A stretch of DNA of 23,341 nt, taken from assembly GCA_900299155.1 (NCBI GenBank), contig OMIS01000011.1, positions 1 through 23,341 on the forward strand, read 5' to 3'. The stretch comes from a bacterium. GTDB lineage: Bacteria; Patescibacteriota; Microgenomatia; UBA1400; PJMF01. The notes under the pieces were generated by a model. That model was not told the DNA's origin, did not search any database, and saw only the letters and a list, made by a program, of their open reading frames with translations. Within the stretch, counting starts at the first letter, position 1, and each line of letters opens with the position of its first letter. Positions 1 through 7,292 of the stretch are shown here, in pieces. The position numbers and the translations under genes were made by a program.

Positions 1-216
1 ATCGATTGCGCGCGTGATATTTTCCTTTGGCATGTTGGCTGCGCGAGCTTTGTCCAAAATGACCCGAAGTCCAGGATTAAACTGTGGATTATCAGACTTG
101 CCTTCTTTAACAGCTACTCTGATAAGTTTAGAGAGCTGCGCAAAAATCTTGGCACGTTTTGCATCAACAGCACCTTTGCGTTGTTTAATATTGTTCCATT
201 TACTGTGGCCTGCCAT
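1..216 (-). CDS. yebC: YebC/PmpR-family regulatory protein, N-terminal part
   Basis: The reverse strand from the ATG at 216 opens with MAGHSKWNNIKQRKGAVDAK, the hallmark N-terminus of the YebC/PmpR/TACO1 family. Seventy-two codons are visible before the gene runs off the left edge, so it is incomplete at its 3' end. Later pieces (RAKIFAQLSKLI, NPGLRVILDKARAANMPK) also fit the family. Family members are cytoplasmic DNA-binding regulators; some have been tied to translation of proline-rich stretches. A Shine-Dalgarno-like GAAAGG sits about 8 nt before the ATG and a TATAAT further up. It is divergent from the TPR gene at 341. Confidence 0.95.
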   Translation of the reverse strand, partial: MAGHSKWNNIKQRKGAVDAKRAKIFAQLSKLIRVAVKEGKSDNPQFNPGLRVILDKARAANMPKENITRAID

Positions 217-239
217 ATACAAAACCTTTCTCATGCGCT

Positions 240-245
240 ATTATA
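240..245 (-). promoter_or_regulatory. -10 box of yebC
   Basis: The reverse strand carries a perfect TATAAT here, 23 nt before the yebC ATG at 216. The expected start site leaves a short leader that contains the GAAAGG ribosome-binding site. No good -35 hexamer is visible at 16-18 nt. Confidence 0.6.
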
Positions 246-287
246 CCCTGCTCCTTGAGCATAGCCTAGGTGAATCAGAATGTAGTA

Positions 288-316
288 TTGACATCTGATT
301 GTAAGATCGGTATTCT
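288..316 (+). promoter_or_regulatory. Sigma70-type promoter of the TPR gene
   Basis: A perfect -35 TTGACA (288-293) is followed after exactly 17 nt by TATTCT (311-316). The expected start near 323 leaves a leader of about 18 nt before the ATG at 341, with no clear Shine-Dalgarno sequence. Confidence 0.75.
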
Positions 317-340
317 TCCTAGTTATTTGAACTACAAATT

Positions 341-1111
341 ATGACGCAAACACCTGTCTCCAAACTCCAAACGTTAGCAATTGCAGCTGCCAAGAGTGGC
401 GATTGGCAAAAAGCCGTCGAGCTAAATCAAGAGATCTTGACCGCAGCACCACAAGATGTGGCTGCCTTGAATCGCTTAGGGATGGCATTATTGCAGGTTG
501 GTGAACCAAAGCAGGCCAAAGAAGCATTTACACAAGTTTTAGAGATTGATAAAACCAACTCTATTGCAAAAAAGCAGCTCGATCGCATCAAATCAAATAA
601 TACCCCTCCTACTCCCGCTTTTAACAAAACATATTTCATTGAAGAACCAGGAAAAACAAAGATTGCTGAACTCCACCGTTTATCTGGCAAGCAAGTGCTT
701 GATATGTTATCTGTCGGCATGAACTGTGTTTTGAAGTTAAAAAATCGCTATATTTCAGTGGAAACAGAAGATGGTACATATATTGGTGCGTTGCCTGAAG
801 ATATCTCGTTCCGCTTAACCAAGCTCATTCAAACTGGCAATACCTACCACTGTAGTATTCATTCGTGCTCCAATAATCAATGTTCTGTATATCTCAAAGA
901 ACTCATGCGTTCAGAACAGAATAAAGATGTTCATTCTTTCCCAACTGCTAAAATGGCTGGAGCTCAAAATGATCAGGATGATCGATTCTTGTTGGATGAA
1001 GATTTTGAAGACGAAGATGGCTTGATGGATATTGAAGATGAAGTTGAAGAGCTCGACAGCACTCGTGGTGAGGAACCAGAAGCACCAGCTGGTCGTGATT
1101 TTGATGACTAA
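341..1111 (+). CDS. TPR-repeat protein with HIRAN-like middle domain and acidic tail
   Basis: A 256-residue cytoplasmic protein with no signal peptide or membrane segment. Residues 8-75 form two tetratricopeptide-like helical pairs (GDWQKAVELNQEIL; ALNRLGMALLQVGEPKQAKEAF). Residues 98-190 form a second domain opening with FIEEPGKTK; its stretch YIGALPEDISFRLTKLI recalls the glycine-leucine-proline turn of HIRAN-type barrels, which is only a resemblance. Residues 209-256 are strongly acidic and probably disordered. The ATG lies shortly after a TTGACA-17-TATTCT promoter. TPR modules usually bind proteins, and an acidic tail could contact basic partners; the role is unknown. It converges on the LytR_C gene across a perfect hairpin. 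Confidence 0.8.
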   Translation: MTQTPVSKLQTLAIAAAKSGDWQKAVELNQEILTAAPQDVAALNRLGMALLQVGEPKQAKEAFTQVLEIDKTNSIAKKQLDRIKSNNTPPTPAFNKTYFIEEPGKTKIAELHRLSGKQVLDMLSVGMNCVLKLKNRYISVETEDGTYIGALPEDISFRLTKLIQTGNTYHCSIHSCSNNQCSVYLKELMRSEQNKDVHSFPTAKMAGAQNDQDDRFLLDEDFEDEDGLMDIEDEVEELDSTRGEEPEAPAGRDFDD

Positions 1112-1125
1112 TCAGTCTTTTCAGA

Positions 1126-1147
1126 GCACTTTAGTCTGCTAAAGTGC
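1126..1147. terminator. Bidirectional terminator-like hairpin between convergent genes
   Basis: A perfect 8-bp inverted repeat, GCACTTTA and TAAAGTGC with a 6-nt loop, fills the 38-bp gap between the TPR gene and the convergent LytR_C gene. It is symmetric, so it could stop transcripts from both sides. Neither side has a long T-run, so efficiency is uncertain. Confidence 0.6.
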
Positions 1148-1149
1148 AT

Positions 1150-2166
1150 TTATTGCAGATCTTTTCCAAGTACAACTACAATCGCGGATCGGTATTGTGT
1201 AGTCATTTGCTTGTCTATTTCTATTTGTGCTCCTTGCAACAAGGCACTATTTGTTCTTGCCAATACACCAGCACATTCTGCTCTTCCATCATGATAAATT
1301 TTTGTTTGCGAAGCATCTTCAGGAAACGTCCCAACACGAATCGTTACAATCTTACCAGCCTCCAACAGCTTGCTCAGTTTTCCTGCTGCTCCAGCAGTTT
1401 CACTTCCATTCAGGATCCCCACTGGACACTCTTGTACCTGCTGTCTAGTACTCTCAAATTGACTGAATCCTTTCTGCAGCTCTGTCACTGAAGTCAGCGG
1501 TTTAGGCTGTGGTTGCTGTTTCAAAAAGAGCCACGTTTTTAAGAAGATCAAAGCACTTTGGTCACGATGCACCAACCACTGCCATACACTTTCTAGTACT
1601 TTGCGCTTTACTGCTGAGTCACCACGCTCATATTGATTGAGTGGAATCACAAGATCTGTCAAAATACCCAAACTTTGGCTGTAACTTGCACGAACAAACT
1701 GCGTATCTTTGCCTTCAAGTTGTAAAAGTGGATATACTGCCCCAAGTCGATATGAACCATACCCACCTGGAAGCTCAACTGGCGTATCAGCAGGGAGTGA
1801 AAGTATCTTGCTATCCACGATATTTTGTGCCAATGCTACAACCCAAATTTCGTGTGGAGCTTGTGATTGAGCAGGAGCAGCATCATCCACAGTACTTGGC
1901 ACAAGGAGCACCGTTTGCGTCCCGGTGCGCAGTGCTTGCTGTACCACAACTTGAAAAAGAATGTATCCCACAAGTGAAATCCCCACCCCAATCAGTGTAG
2001 CCCACAGCAGAACGCGTGTCCCAGTGTGAATGAAAATCCAGTTATTTTTACCTGAACTGGTGCGGGTACTGCGCTGTACCTGTGAGATACCACGAATACT
2101 ACCCGTTTTTTTACGAACTACAGAAAAAGTGTCACTAGAGCGCCTGGCAGGCAAACGACGTACCAT
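1150..2166 (-). CDS. Membrane-anchored protein with C-terminal LytR_C domain
   Basis: From the ATG at 2166 the protein has 338 residues: a basic N-terminus (MVRRLPARRSSDTFSVVRKK), one membrane segment at about residues 52-75 (LLWATLIGVGISLVGYILF), then an extracytoplasmic part. The last 90 residues match the LytR_C fold (CPVGILNGSETAGAAGKLSK, then a GKIVTIRVG strand). This domain often follows LytR-CpsA-Psr ligases that attach polymers to the wall. The middle region (about 105-180) could be a worn LCP-like domain, but I see no LCP arginine/aspartate active site, so enzymatic activity is doubtful. Other starts are ATG 2211 and TTG 2271, the latter overlapping tgt by 16 bp. I prefer 2166 because TATACT at 2216-2221 would start RNA near 2209. 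Confidence 0.75.
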   Translation of the reverse strand: MVRRLPARRSSDTFSVVRKKTGSIRGISQVQRSTRTSSGKNNWIFIHTGTRVLLWATLIGVGISLVGYILFQVVVQQALRTGTQTVLLVPSTVDDAAPAQSQAPHEIWVVALAQNIVDSKILSLPADTPVELPGGYGSYRLGAVYPLLQLEGKDTQFVRASYSQSLGILTDLVIPLNQYERGDSAVKRKVLESVWQWLVHRDQSALIFLKTWLFLKQQPQPKPLTSVTELQKGFSQFESTRQQVQECPVGILNGSETAGAAGKLSKLLEAGKIVTIRVGTFPEDASQTKIYHDGRAECAGVLARTNSALLQGAQIEIDKQMTTQYRSAIVVVLGKDLQ

Positions 2167-2215
2167 ACAAAAGTATTGCAACTGCGCACGAGTTTTTAGT
2201 ATGCAGTGCATTGTA

Positions 2216-2221
2216 AGTATA
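2216..2221 (-). promoter_or_regulatory. -10 box for the LytR_C gene
   Basis: TATACT on the reverse strand, just downstream of tgt. It suggests the LytR_C gene has its own promoter even though the tgt stop is close. The -35 is poor. Confidence 0.4.
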
Positions 2222-2255
2222 CCGCGCTTTTGTGCTGTACGGGGGTAGAAATCTG

Positions 2256-3455
2256 TTAGTTTAGGATCCAAGAGCGCATCAACTGTGAAAGGTGCACCAT
2301 GGTATATACATTGTGAATACTGCCCAAACGGTAGTATGTCAGTTCATCAGATCTAAATAAATGATGTAAATAGCTGCGTGTATAGCCGTTCTGGCAAGTA
2401 TAGCAACCACAGCCTGGTTGGATGACTTGTTTGTCGGTACGAAATTCTTTATTGCCAATTTGCAACCGTCCCTTGTTATATGGTGAAACAAACTGTGGTC
2501 GGACAGTTCCCGATTCATCGGTATGTGCAAAATCAATCTCACCAAAATACAACGTGCCGTTGCGTGCTAATCGTGTGGGGCCCACACAGTCAAACATATC
2601 AAACCCCATGAGGATTGCAGCAATAATATCTTGAGGATCTCTTCCCAGTCCCATCGCGTAGCGTGGTTTGTCTTTGGGCAAGATTGGCTCGATCCAGTCC
2701 ATGACCTCAGCGGTACCTTGCATGTTGTACCCCACTGTCTCCCCTCCGACCGCTATTCCATCAAATGGAATGCTTGAGATAGTGCGCGCACTTTCCTGTC
2801 GTAAAGTGGAAAATAACCCACCTTGAATGATGCCAAATAATGCTTGGTAATATCCATATACGCTCTTGCGAGCATGCTGTTCCCAATACTCATAACACTG
2901 CTGCGCCCACCGGTGTGTACGAGCCACTGAAACCTCTGCTTCAGCCAATGAAAGTGAGTCTGCGAGCGCTTCATCAAATGCCATCATAATATCTGAACCA
3001 ATACTGCGCTGAATTTCGATGCTTCTCTCAGGTGTAAAAAAATGACTCGATCCATCTAAATGAGATTGAAATTTCACTCCATCTTCGCTCACATTAGTTA
3101 AACTAGTTTTTTGAGTGGCTAAGCGTTCTGGCGCATTCATACCCAACGACATGACTTGGAACCCGCCGGAGTCTGTGAGTATCGGTTTTTGCCAATTCAT
3201 GAATCCATGCAAGCCATTATTAAGTTCCAAATTCTCAGTACCTGGCCGTAAATATAAATGGTAGGTATTGCCCAAAATGATCTGAGTATTTAGGTCTCCA
3301 ATGTCTTTACTATCCAGTGCTTTCACGGTACCCACGGTACCGACTGGCATGAAGATTGGGGTCTGGATTTGTCCGTGTGCAGTCTGCATAACCCCAGCAC
3401 GCGCCTTGCCTTTTTCTTTTTGTAATTGGAATGAAAATGTAGTTTGATTGGTCAT
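2256..3455 (-). CDS. tgt: tRNA-guanine transglycosylase (queuine tRNA-ribosyltransferase)
   Basis: Exchanges guanine-34 for preQ1 in tRNAs with GUN anticodons, an early step of queuosine formation. The 399-residue length is near the bacterial norm. Visible motifs: TDSGGFQV with the base-binding Asp95, FDEA with Asp161, IIQGGLF, GIAVGGETVG, and MFDCVGPTRLARNG with the likely nucleophile Asp289. The zinc site is intact: Cys349, Cys351, Cys354 and His381. The usual Asp-Glu-Cys after the third strand reads Asp-Glu-Ala here. It is divergent from queA, whose product uses the Tgt-made preQ1-tRNA, and their -10 boxes face each other across a palindrome. No preQ1-synthesis gene is in the window, so the base may be imported or made elsewhere. 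Confidence 0.97.
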   Translation of the reverse strand: MTNQTTFSFQLQKEKGKARAGVMQTAHGQIQTPIFMPVGTVGTVKALDSKDIGDLNTQIILGNTYHLYLRPGTENLELNNGLHGFMNWQKPILTDSGGFQVMSLGMNAPERLATQKTSLTNVSEDGVKFQSHLDGSSHFFTPERSIEIQRSIGSDIMMAFDEALADSLSLAEAEVSVARTHRWAQQCYEYWEQHARKSVYGYYQALFGIIQGGLFSTLRQESARTISSIPFDGIAVGGETVGYNMQGTAEVMDWIEPILPKDKPRYAMGLGRDPQDIIAAILMGFDMFDCVGPTRLARNGTLYFGEIDFAHTDESGTVRPQFVSPYNKGRLQIGNKEFRTDKQVIQPGCGCYTCQNGYTRSYLHHLFRSDELTYYRLGSIHNVYTMVHLSQLMRSWILN

Positions 3456-3485
3456 AATCTTTAGTCGTTAGGCTAATTCACGTTG

Positions 3486-3504
3486 TACAATACACTCTAT
3501 TGTA
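3486..3504. promoter_or_regulatory. Palindromic divergent promoter of tgt and queA
   Basis: TACAATA (3486-3492), a 5-nt spacer, and TATTGTA (3498-3504) form a perfect inverted repeat. Each arm gives a TACAAT -10 box, one per strand, aimed at queA and tgt. The expected starts leave leaders of about 70 nt (queA) and 37 nt (tgt). No convincing -35 is present on either side. It could also be an operator. Confidence 0.5.
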
Positions 3505-3567
3505 AACTACTGCCAGCACACAAAACTGTCGCCATTTTTTATTCAGTGTACGGTGCTCAAAAATCTT

Positions 3568-4728
3568 ATGTTACACAAATCTGACTTTACCTACGAACTG
3601 CCACCCGAGCTCATTGCACATGCACCATTGGCGCAACGTGATGCAAGTAGACTCTTAGTTCTCAATAGAATCAGTGGTGAGATTATACACTCAAACTTTC
3701 GGGTTTTGCCGTCTTTTTTACGCAAAGGAGACATTTTAGTACGCAATAACTCCAAGGTGCTCAAGGCAAGGATTTTTGGGTATAAGACTACAACTGGTGG
3801 TAAAGTTGAAATATTGCTCAATAAGTTTGTAAAATCATCTATTGATTCATGTATTTGGGATTGCATAGTTAGACCAGGAATTGCAGTAGGTCAAAAACTT
3901 ACTTTCGGTAATGGAAAATTGGAGGCAGAGTGTGTTGGAGTAAGTACTGTGAACTATACCCGACAAATTCTCTTTCGGGTGCCAATTAGTGCATTCTACG
4001 GGTTGGTGGACGAGATTGGAGAGACCCCATTACCTCCATACATTGATCCCAAACGAGCCAGCGCTGCGGCGCAAAATGCAGCTGCAAACAGTGCTGCGGA
4101 AACTGCAGAAGATGCACTCTTTGAGCGGTACCAAACAACGTACGCGCGCGAGTTTGGTTCCGTAGCTGCGCCGACCGCGGGGCTGCATTTCACGCCACAA
4201 GTTGATGCTGACCTGCGAGCGCGCGGCATAGAAATTCATGAAGTTACACTGCATGTAGGACTGGGAACTTTTTTGCCAGTAAAAACGGATGCCATTACTG
4301 ACCATGTGATGCACTCAGAACAATACACTCTTTCTGCGCAAACAGCCGCAGCACTTACTAAAGCAAAAGCAGAAGGACGAAGAATCATCGCTGTGGGCAC
4401 TACTACCTGCCGTGTTTTGGAGTCGTGTGCGGAACTGGTGAGTACTTCAAATCCCGCGCAACCTCAGTACGCGCTCAAACCACAATCCACCGAGACCGCC
4501 ATCTTCATCTATCCCCCCTATCGTTTCAAGTTCATTGATGGATTGATTACCAACTTTCATTTACCTGAAAGTACCTTGCTGATGCTGATTAGTGCGTTTG
4601 TTTCACAACCAAATACACCACATGCGTTTACCACATTCGCAGAGAGTACTGTTGGCAAAGCATATGCAGCTGCCATTGCAGAAAAATACCGATTCTTTTC
4701 TTTCGGGGACTCGATGTTTATCAGCTAA
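3568..4728 (+). CDS. queA: S-adenosylmethionine:tRNA ribosyltransferase-isomerase
   Basis: Transfers and isomerises the ribosyl group of S-adenosylmethionine onto preQ1-tRNA to give epoxyqueuosine-tRNA, the step after Tgt. Matching blocks include SDFTYELPPELIA, AAPTAGLHFTP, LHVGLGTFLPV, HSEQYTLS, GRRIIAVGTTTCRVLES and the C-terminal DGLITNFHLPESTLLMLI. I chose the ATG at 3568 because MLHKSDFTYELPPELIA matches the family start; an upstream in-frame GTG at 3553 is possible. Length is 386 residues. Two oddities: the usual FNDTRV reads RNNSKV (residues 59-64), and an alanine-rich insertion of about 20 residues (163-182) sits before ERYQTTYA. Confidence 0.97.
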   Translation: MLHKSDFTYELPPELIAHAPLAQRDASRLLVLNRISGEIIHSNFRVLPSFLRKGDILVRNNSKVLKARIFGYKTTTGGKVEILLNKFVKSSIDSCIWDCIVRPGIAVGQKLTFGNGKLEAECVGVSTVNYTRQILFRVPISAFYGLVDEIGETPLPPYIDPKRASAAAQNAAANSAAETAEDALFERYQTTYAREFGSVAAPTAGLHFTPQVDADLRARGIEIHEVTLHVGLGTFLPVKTDAITDHVMHSEQYTLSAQTAAALTKAKAEGRRIIAVGTTTCRVLESCAELVSTSNPAQPQYALKPQSTETAIFIYPPYRFKFIDGLITNFHLPESTLLMLISAFVSQPNTPHAFTTFAESTVGKAYAAAIAEKYRFFSFGDSMFIS

Positions 4729-4754
4729 TGGTATAAGCCACAGTCGCGGGAGCG

Positions 4755-4901
4755 CTAGAATGCCATCACTGCCATGGTCAATGCCAGTGCAAGCCCACCC
4801 ATAATCAGTGGCATAGCGATCTTTTTATTGTGGGTAGCCACAAAAAGGAGGATGCCAATGCAACAAATAAAACAGCCCAGCAAAATATTGACTGAATACA
4901 T
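4755..4901 (-). CDS. Small two-helix membrane protein, 48 residues
   Basis: A short reverse-strand ORF starting with MYSVNILLGCFICCIGILLF. It encodes two hydrophobic segments (about residues 4-21 and 30-48) joined by THNKKIAMP, a layout typical of small integral membrane proteins. It starts 18 nt after the tsf stop and could be read through from rpsB-tsf. No Shine-Dalgarno sequence is clear. I do not recognise the family; it is shorter than SecG and lacks clear resemblance to it. The alternating hydrophobic composition argues for a real gene but this is not proof. Confidence 0.5.
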   Translation of the reverse strand: MYSVNILLGCFICCIGILLFVATHNKKIAMPLIMGGLALALTMAVMAF

Positions 4902-4919
4902 AGATTTTTTTCTAGGTGC

Positions 4920-5378
4920 TTATTGACCAATTTCGTAACGTACGAAACGGTTAACCACGAACTTTTCACCGATCTTACCACTCAATTGTTTGACCAATTG
5001 ATCAATGGTGATACTTGCATCACGCAAATATTCTTGTGCTAAAAGCTCTTCGACGTTTTCTGGGTTCATGGCACTCACTTGCATAGCCACTTCTTTGGCC
5101 ATAGTTTGGAATTCAGGATTGCGAGCCACAAAGTCGGTCTCACACAGAACTTCCACTAAAGCAGCGATCTTTCCAGTTGCGTGTACGTAACTAGCAATAT
5201 ACCCTTCTTTAGTTTCACGATCTGCTTTTTTCTCAGCACGAGCGAGCCCGCGAGCTTTGACGATCTCTTCTGCTTTGTTCATGTCGCCGTTAGCTTCAGT
5301 TAAAGCTTGTCGGCAATCCATGACGCCAGCACCAGTCTTTTCTCGTAAATTTTTAATATCTACTGCGGTAAATGACAT
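4920..5378 (-). CDS. tsf: Translation elongation factor Ts, short form
   Basis: EF-Ts recharges EF-Tu by releasing GDP. The N-terminal UBA-like part (TAVDIKNLREKTGAGVMDCR, ALTEANGDMNKAEEIVKARG) and the EF-Tu-contacting TDFVA motif in CETDFVARNPEFQ are clear. At 152 residues it is about half the E. coli length, with one core subdomain, as in other compact EF-Ts proteins. The ATG at 5378 is preferred because it has AAGGAA upstream and matches the family start; an in-frame GTG lies at 5390. It follows rpsB by 23 nt, the classic rpsB-tsf order. Confidence 0.97.
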   Translation of the reverse strand: MSFTAVDIKNLREKTGAGVMDCRQALTEANGDMNKAEEIVKARGLARAEKKADRETKEGYIASYVHATGKIAALVEVLCETDFVARNPEFQTMAKEVAMQVSAMNPENVEELLAQEYLRDASITIDQLVKQLSGKIGEKFVVNRFVRYEIGQ

Positions 5379-5401
5379 ATGTTCCTTCACTATCTATTGA
5401 A

Positions 5402-6115
5402 TTATTTATCGTTTTTGCCAGCGATGTACCCAGCAATTACTGCATCAGTAATTAACTCAATACTCTTTCTTCCATCATCATTTGCTGGGATGACCACGTC
5501 AATTGGATCTGGATTTGAGTTTGAGTCAACGACAGCCATAGTAAAGACTTCACCTTCTGCTTCACGGACGGCCACTTTTTCAGTGTTCACGTCAATGATA
5601 AATAATGCGTCTGGTTTGTTGGTAAGAGTGCGGATACCTTCGAAAAAGCGTTTTAAGCGAGTTAACTCTTTTTCAAGTTGGTTGCGCTCATATTTAGTGT
5701 AGCCTTTGAACTTGTCAGTTTTCAAGCCTTCTTCGATGAAGATCATGCGCTTTAAGGATTTACGCACTTGATCCCAGTTGGTGATTAAACCACCCAACCA
5801 GCGAGAAGTGATGTATGGGATGTTTGCAGTAGGGGCTTTTTCTAACACAACTTCACGAGCTTGGCGTTTTGTACCAACGATCACGAGTGTTTTGCCAGTT
5901 TTACCGAGTTCATATGCTGCATTGTATGCTTGTTGGAGTTGAGCAGCAGTCTTTGCCAAATCGAAGATATGTACCCCATCTTTTTCCATGTAGATGTACT
6001 TCTTCATGTGTGGGTGCCACTTAGCCACTTGGTGACCAAAATGACAACCTGACTCGAGGAGGTCTTGTAAGTTATACTCAGGAGCTTTGTTTGGAAGTGT
6101 TTGTAAATCCAACAT
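5402..6115 (-). CDS. rpsB: 30S ribosomal protein S2
   Basis: A component of the small ribosomal subunit. The 237-residue sequence shows S2 blocks: LLESGCHFGHQVAKWHP, KYIYMEKDGVHIFDL, ITSRWLGGLITNW, PDALFIIDVNTEKVAVREA and IPANDDGRKSIELI. The start has AAGGAC 4 nt upstream. It is first in the operon with tsf. Its leader holds an inverted repeat that could serve feedback control by S2 itself, as known for rpsB in other bacteria. Confidence 0.98.
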   Translation of the reverse strand: MLDLQTLPNKAPEYNLQDLLESGCHFGHQVAKWHPHMKKYIYMEKDGVHIFDLAKTAAQLQQAYNAAYELGKTGKTLVIVGTKRQAREVVLEKAPTANIPYITSRWLGGLITNWDQVRKSLKRMIFIEEGLKTDKFKGYTKYERNQLEKELTRLKRFFEGIRTLTNKPDALFIIDVNTEKVAVREAEGEVFTMAVVDSNSNPDPIDVVIPANDDGRKSIELITDAVIAGYIAGKNDK

Positions 6116-6130
6116 ACTTGTCCTTATTTT

Positions 6131-6184
6131 CTCTCACTTTGGAGAGATGCGCGCCTTGGAAGAAATGCAGGACTACTGTCCAAG
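6131..6184 (-). promoter_or_regulatory. Structured leader of rpsB-tsf
   Basis: Read on the reverse strand, CTTGGA (6179-6184) pairs perfectly with TCCAAG (6155-6160), and a second hairpin, CTCTC and GAGAG with a 6-nt loop, lies at 6131-6146 just before the ribosome-binding site. A nested GGAC and GTCC pairing competes with the first stem. This could be an autoregulatory S2 site; no known leader family is recognised. Confidence 0.4.
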
Positions 6185-6213
6185 TTGCGAAATACTTATT
6201 ACTTGAAGACCGT

Positions 6214-6222
6214 AGTATATCA
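6214..6222 (-). promoter_or_regulatory. Extended -10 promoter of rpsB-tsf
   Basis: The reverse strand reads TGATATACT, an extended -10 (TG, one base, TATACT). The -35 is weak, as is usual for extended -10 promoters. The leader is about 90 nt. Confidence 0.6.
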
Positions 6223-6272
6223 CAGGAGGTGGAAAATTGGGAGTTGGTATAAATAGTTAGGTATTAGAGTGA

Positions 6273-7190
6273 TTACTGAGCAGGTGTAACAAGTTTCACT
6301 GCATTTTCAAGCAAACTGACCACGGTCATTGGGCCGACACCACCAGGTACTGGCGTCAAAAAAGCCGCTTTTTCTTTAATACTCGTAGTATCTACGTCTG
6401 GTCTAGGCTCACCCACATCAACTACCACCACACCTTCTTGTACGAGGTCAGCCGTAATCAACCCTGCTACACCTGTGGCAGATACTACTACACCAGCATC
6501 GAGCAAACGTTGCCCTTCAAGCATACGCTGTTCTAACCCCTTGCGCGTAAGCAGCACCACTTCTCTGCCCTGATTTCTCAGGACATCATAGAGCGGCGTA
6601 CCCAGTAAGTCAGATTTACCTACAATCGCTATCTTTCCTGACGGCAGTGATCCTACAACTGCTTCTGCCATTTCTATGATCTCAAGCACTGCTTGGCAGG
6701 TAGCGGGAAGCACTCTTCCCTGCTCTTGCCAGGTATTTTCCGCAATAGCTGCTAGAGTACTGGGATGTAAACCATCCACATCTTTCTTTGGATCAATTTG
6801 TGAAGTCAAAGCTGTCCACCAGGTAGAAAAATCCGCACTTTCATATGTTAAAGTGTTCACTTTAGTTTGCTCAAGTGCTTCTTGCCAGATTTTTTTAGTG
6901 GGCTTTTGGATAATAATTCCTGTAATTTCTGCATCAGTATTAAACTTTTGTATCTGGGTACGGATCTGCTCCACAGGATCTGTGATAGAAAATAATTGCG
7001 GAACGTATGCTATACCCACGCGTTCTGCAGCTTCACGCTTCAATCTTGTATACAATTTACTGCCTGCATCTTGAGTGAAAACAATCGCTCCGATGGTGAC
7101 TTGTTTACCTGCTGCACAAAGTTCAGCCACTTGTGTTACCAGAGCAAGTTCTTTGTCTGCTGCAGTACGAATTCCATCGAAAATAATCAT
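6273..7190 (-). CDS. folD: Bifunctional methylenetetrahydrofolate dehydrogenase/cyclohydrolase
   Basis: Interconverts methylene-, methenyl- and formyl-tetrahydrofolate in the cytoplasm with an NAD(P) cofactor. Catalytic residues are recognisable: Tyr47 and Lys51 in SKLYTRLKREAAERVG and Asp137 in KKDVDGLHP. The nucleotide-binding part has IAIVGKSDLLGTPLYDVL, and the C-terminus has PVPGGVGPMTVVSLLEN. It is divergent: the usual GILVQLPLP reads GIIIQKPTKK, about 30 extra residues (102-131) precede the KDVDG motif, and the usual P-C-T-P before the second domain reads P-A-T-C. Length 305 against about 285. It probably supplies one-carbon units with GlyA, encoded about 7 kb away. The mRNA looks leaderless. 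Confidence 0.93.
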   Translation of the reverse strand: MIIFDGIRTAADKELALVTQVAELCAAGKQVTIGAIVFTQDAGSKLYTRLKREAAERVGIAYVPQLFSITDPVEQIRTQIQKFNTDAEITGIIIQKPTKKIWQEALEQTKVNTLTYESADFSTWWTALTSQIDPKKDVDGLHPSTLAAIAENTWQEQGRVLPATCQAVLEIIEMAEAVVGSLPSGKIAIVGKSDLLGTPLYDVLRNQGREVVLLTRKGLEQRMLEGQRLLDAGVVVSATGVAGLITADLVQEGVVVVDVGEPRPDVDTTSIKEKAAFLTPVPGGVGPMTVVSLLENAVKLVTPAQ

Positions 7191-7197
7191 ACAGTAT

Positions 7198-7203
7198 ATT
7201 GTA
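7198..7203 (-). promoter_or_regulatory. -10 box of folD, leaderless start
   Basis: TACAAT on the reverse strand ends 7 nt before the folD ATG, so transcription should begin at or next to the start codon. A second candidate, TATACT, lies only 2 nt before the ATG and is too close. Confidence 0.5.
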
Positions 7204-7274
7204 ACCCATCTTGTGAGTACCTTATATGTGAGGTTACTTTGTCCATAAATGCAGAGAAACTTCCATACTGACGC

Positions 7275-7283
7275 TGATATAAT
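7275..7283 (+). promoter_or_regulatory. Consensus extended -10 of the subtilase-like gene
   Basis: TGATATAAT is a perfect extended -10. It ends 9 nt before the ATG at 7293, so the RNA would start about 3 nt upstream of that codon. If the ATG at 7359 is used, the leader is about 70 nt. Confidence 0.7.
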
Positions 7284-7292
7284 ACATATTTA

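Noticed and set aside
1641..2000. Plus-strand 119-codon frame inside the LytR_C gene
   Set aside because: It is antisense to a gene with a clear membrane segment and LytR_C domain; its own product has no recognisable features.
6224..6232. AGGAGGTGG on the plus strand, like a strong ribosome-binding site
   Set aside because: No start codon or ORF follows on that strand; it lies inside the minus-strand rpsB promoter region.
6676..7271. Plus-strand frames of 132 and 91 codons opposite folD
   Set aside because: They are shadows of folD; cysteine- and serine-rich nonsense without family resemblance.
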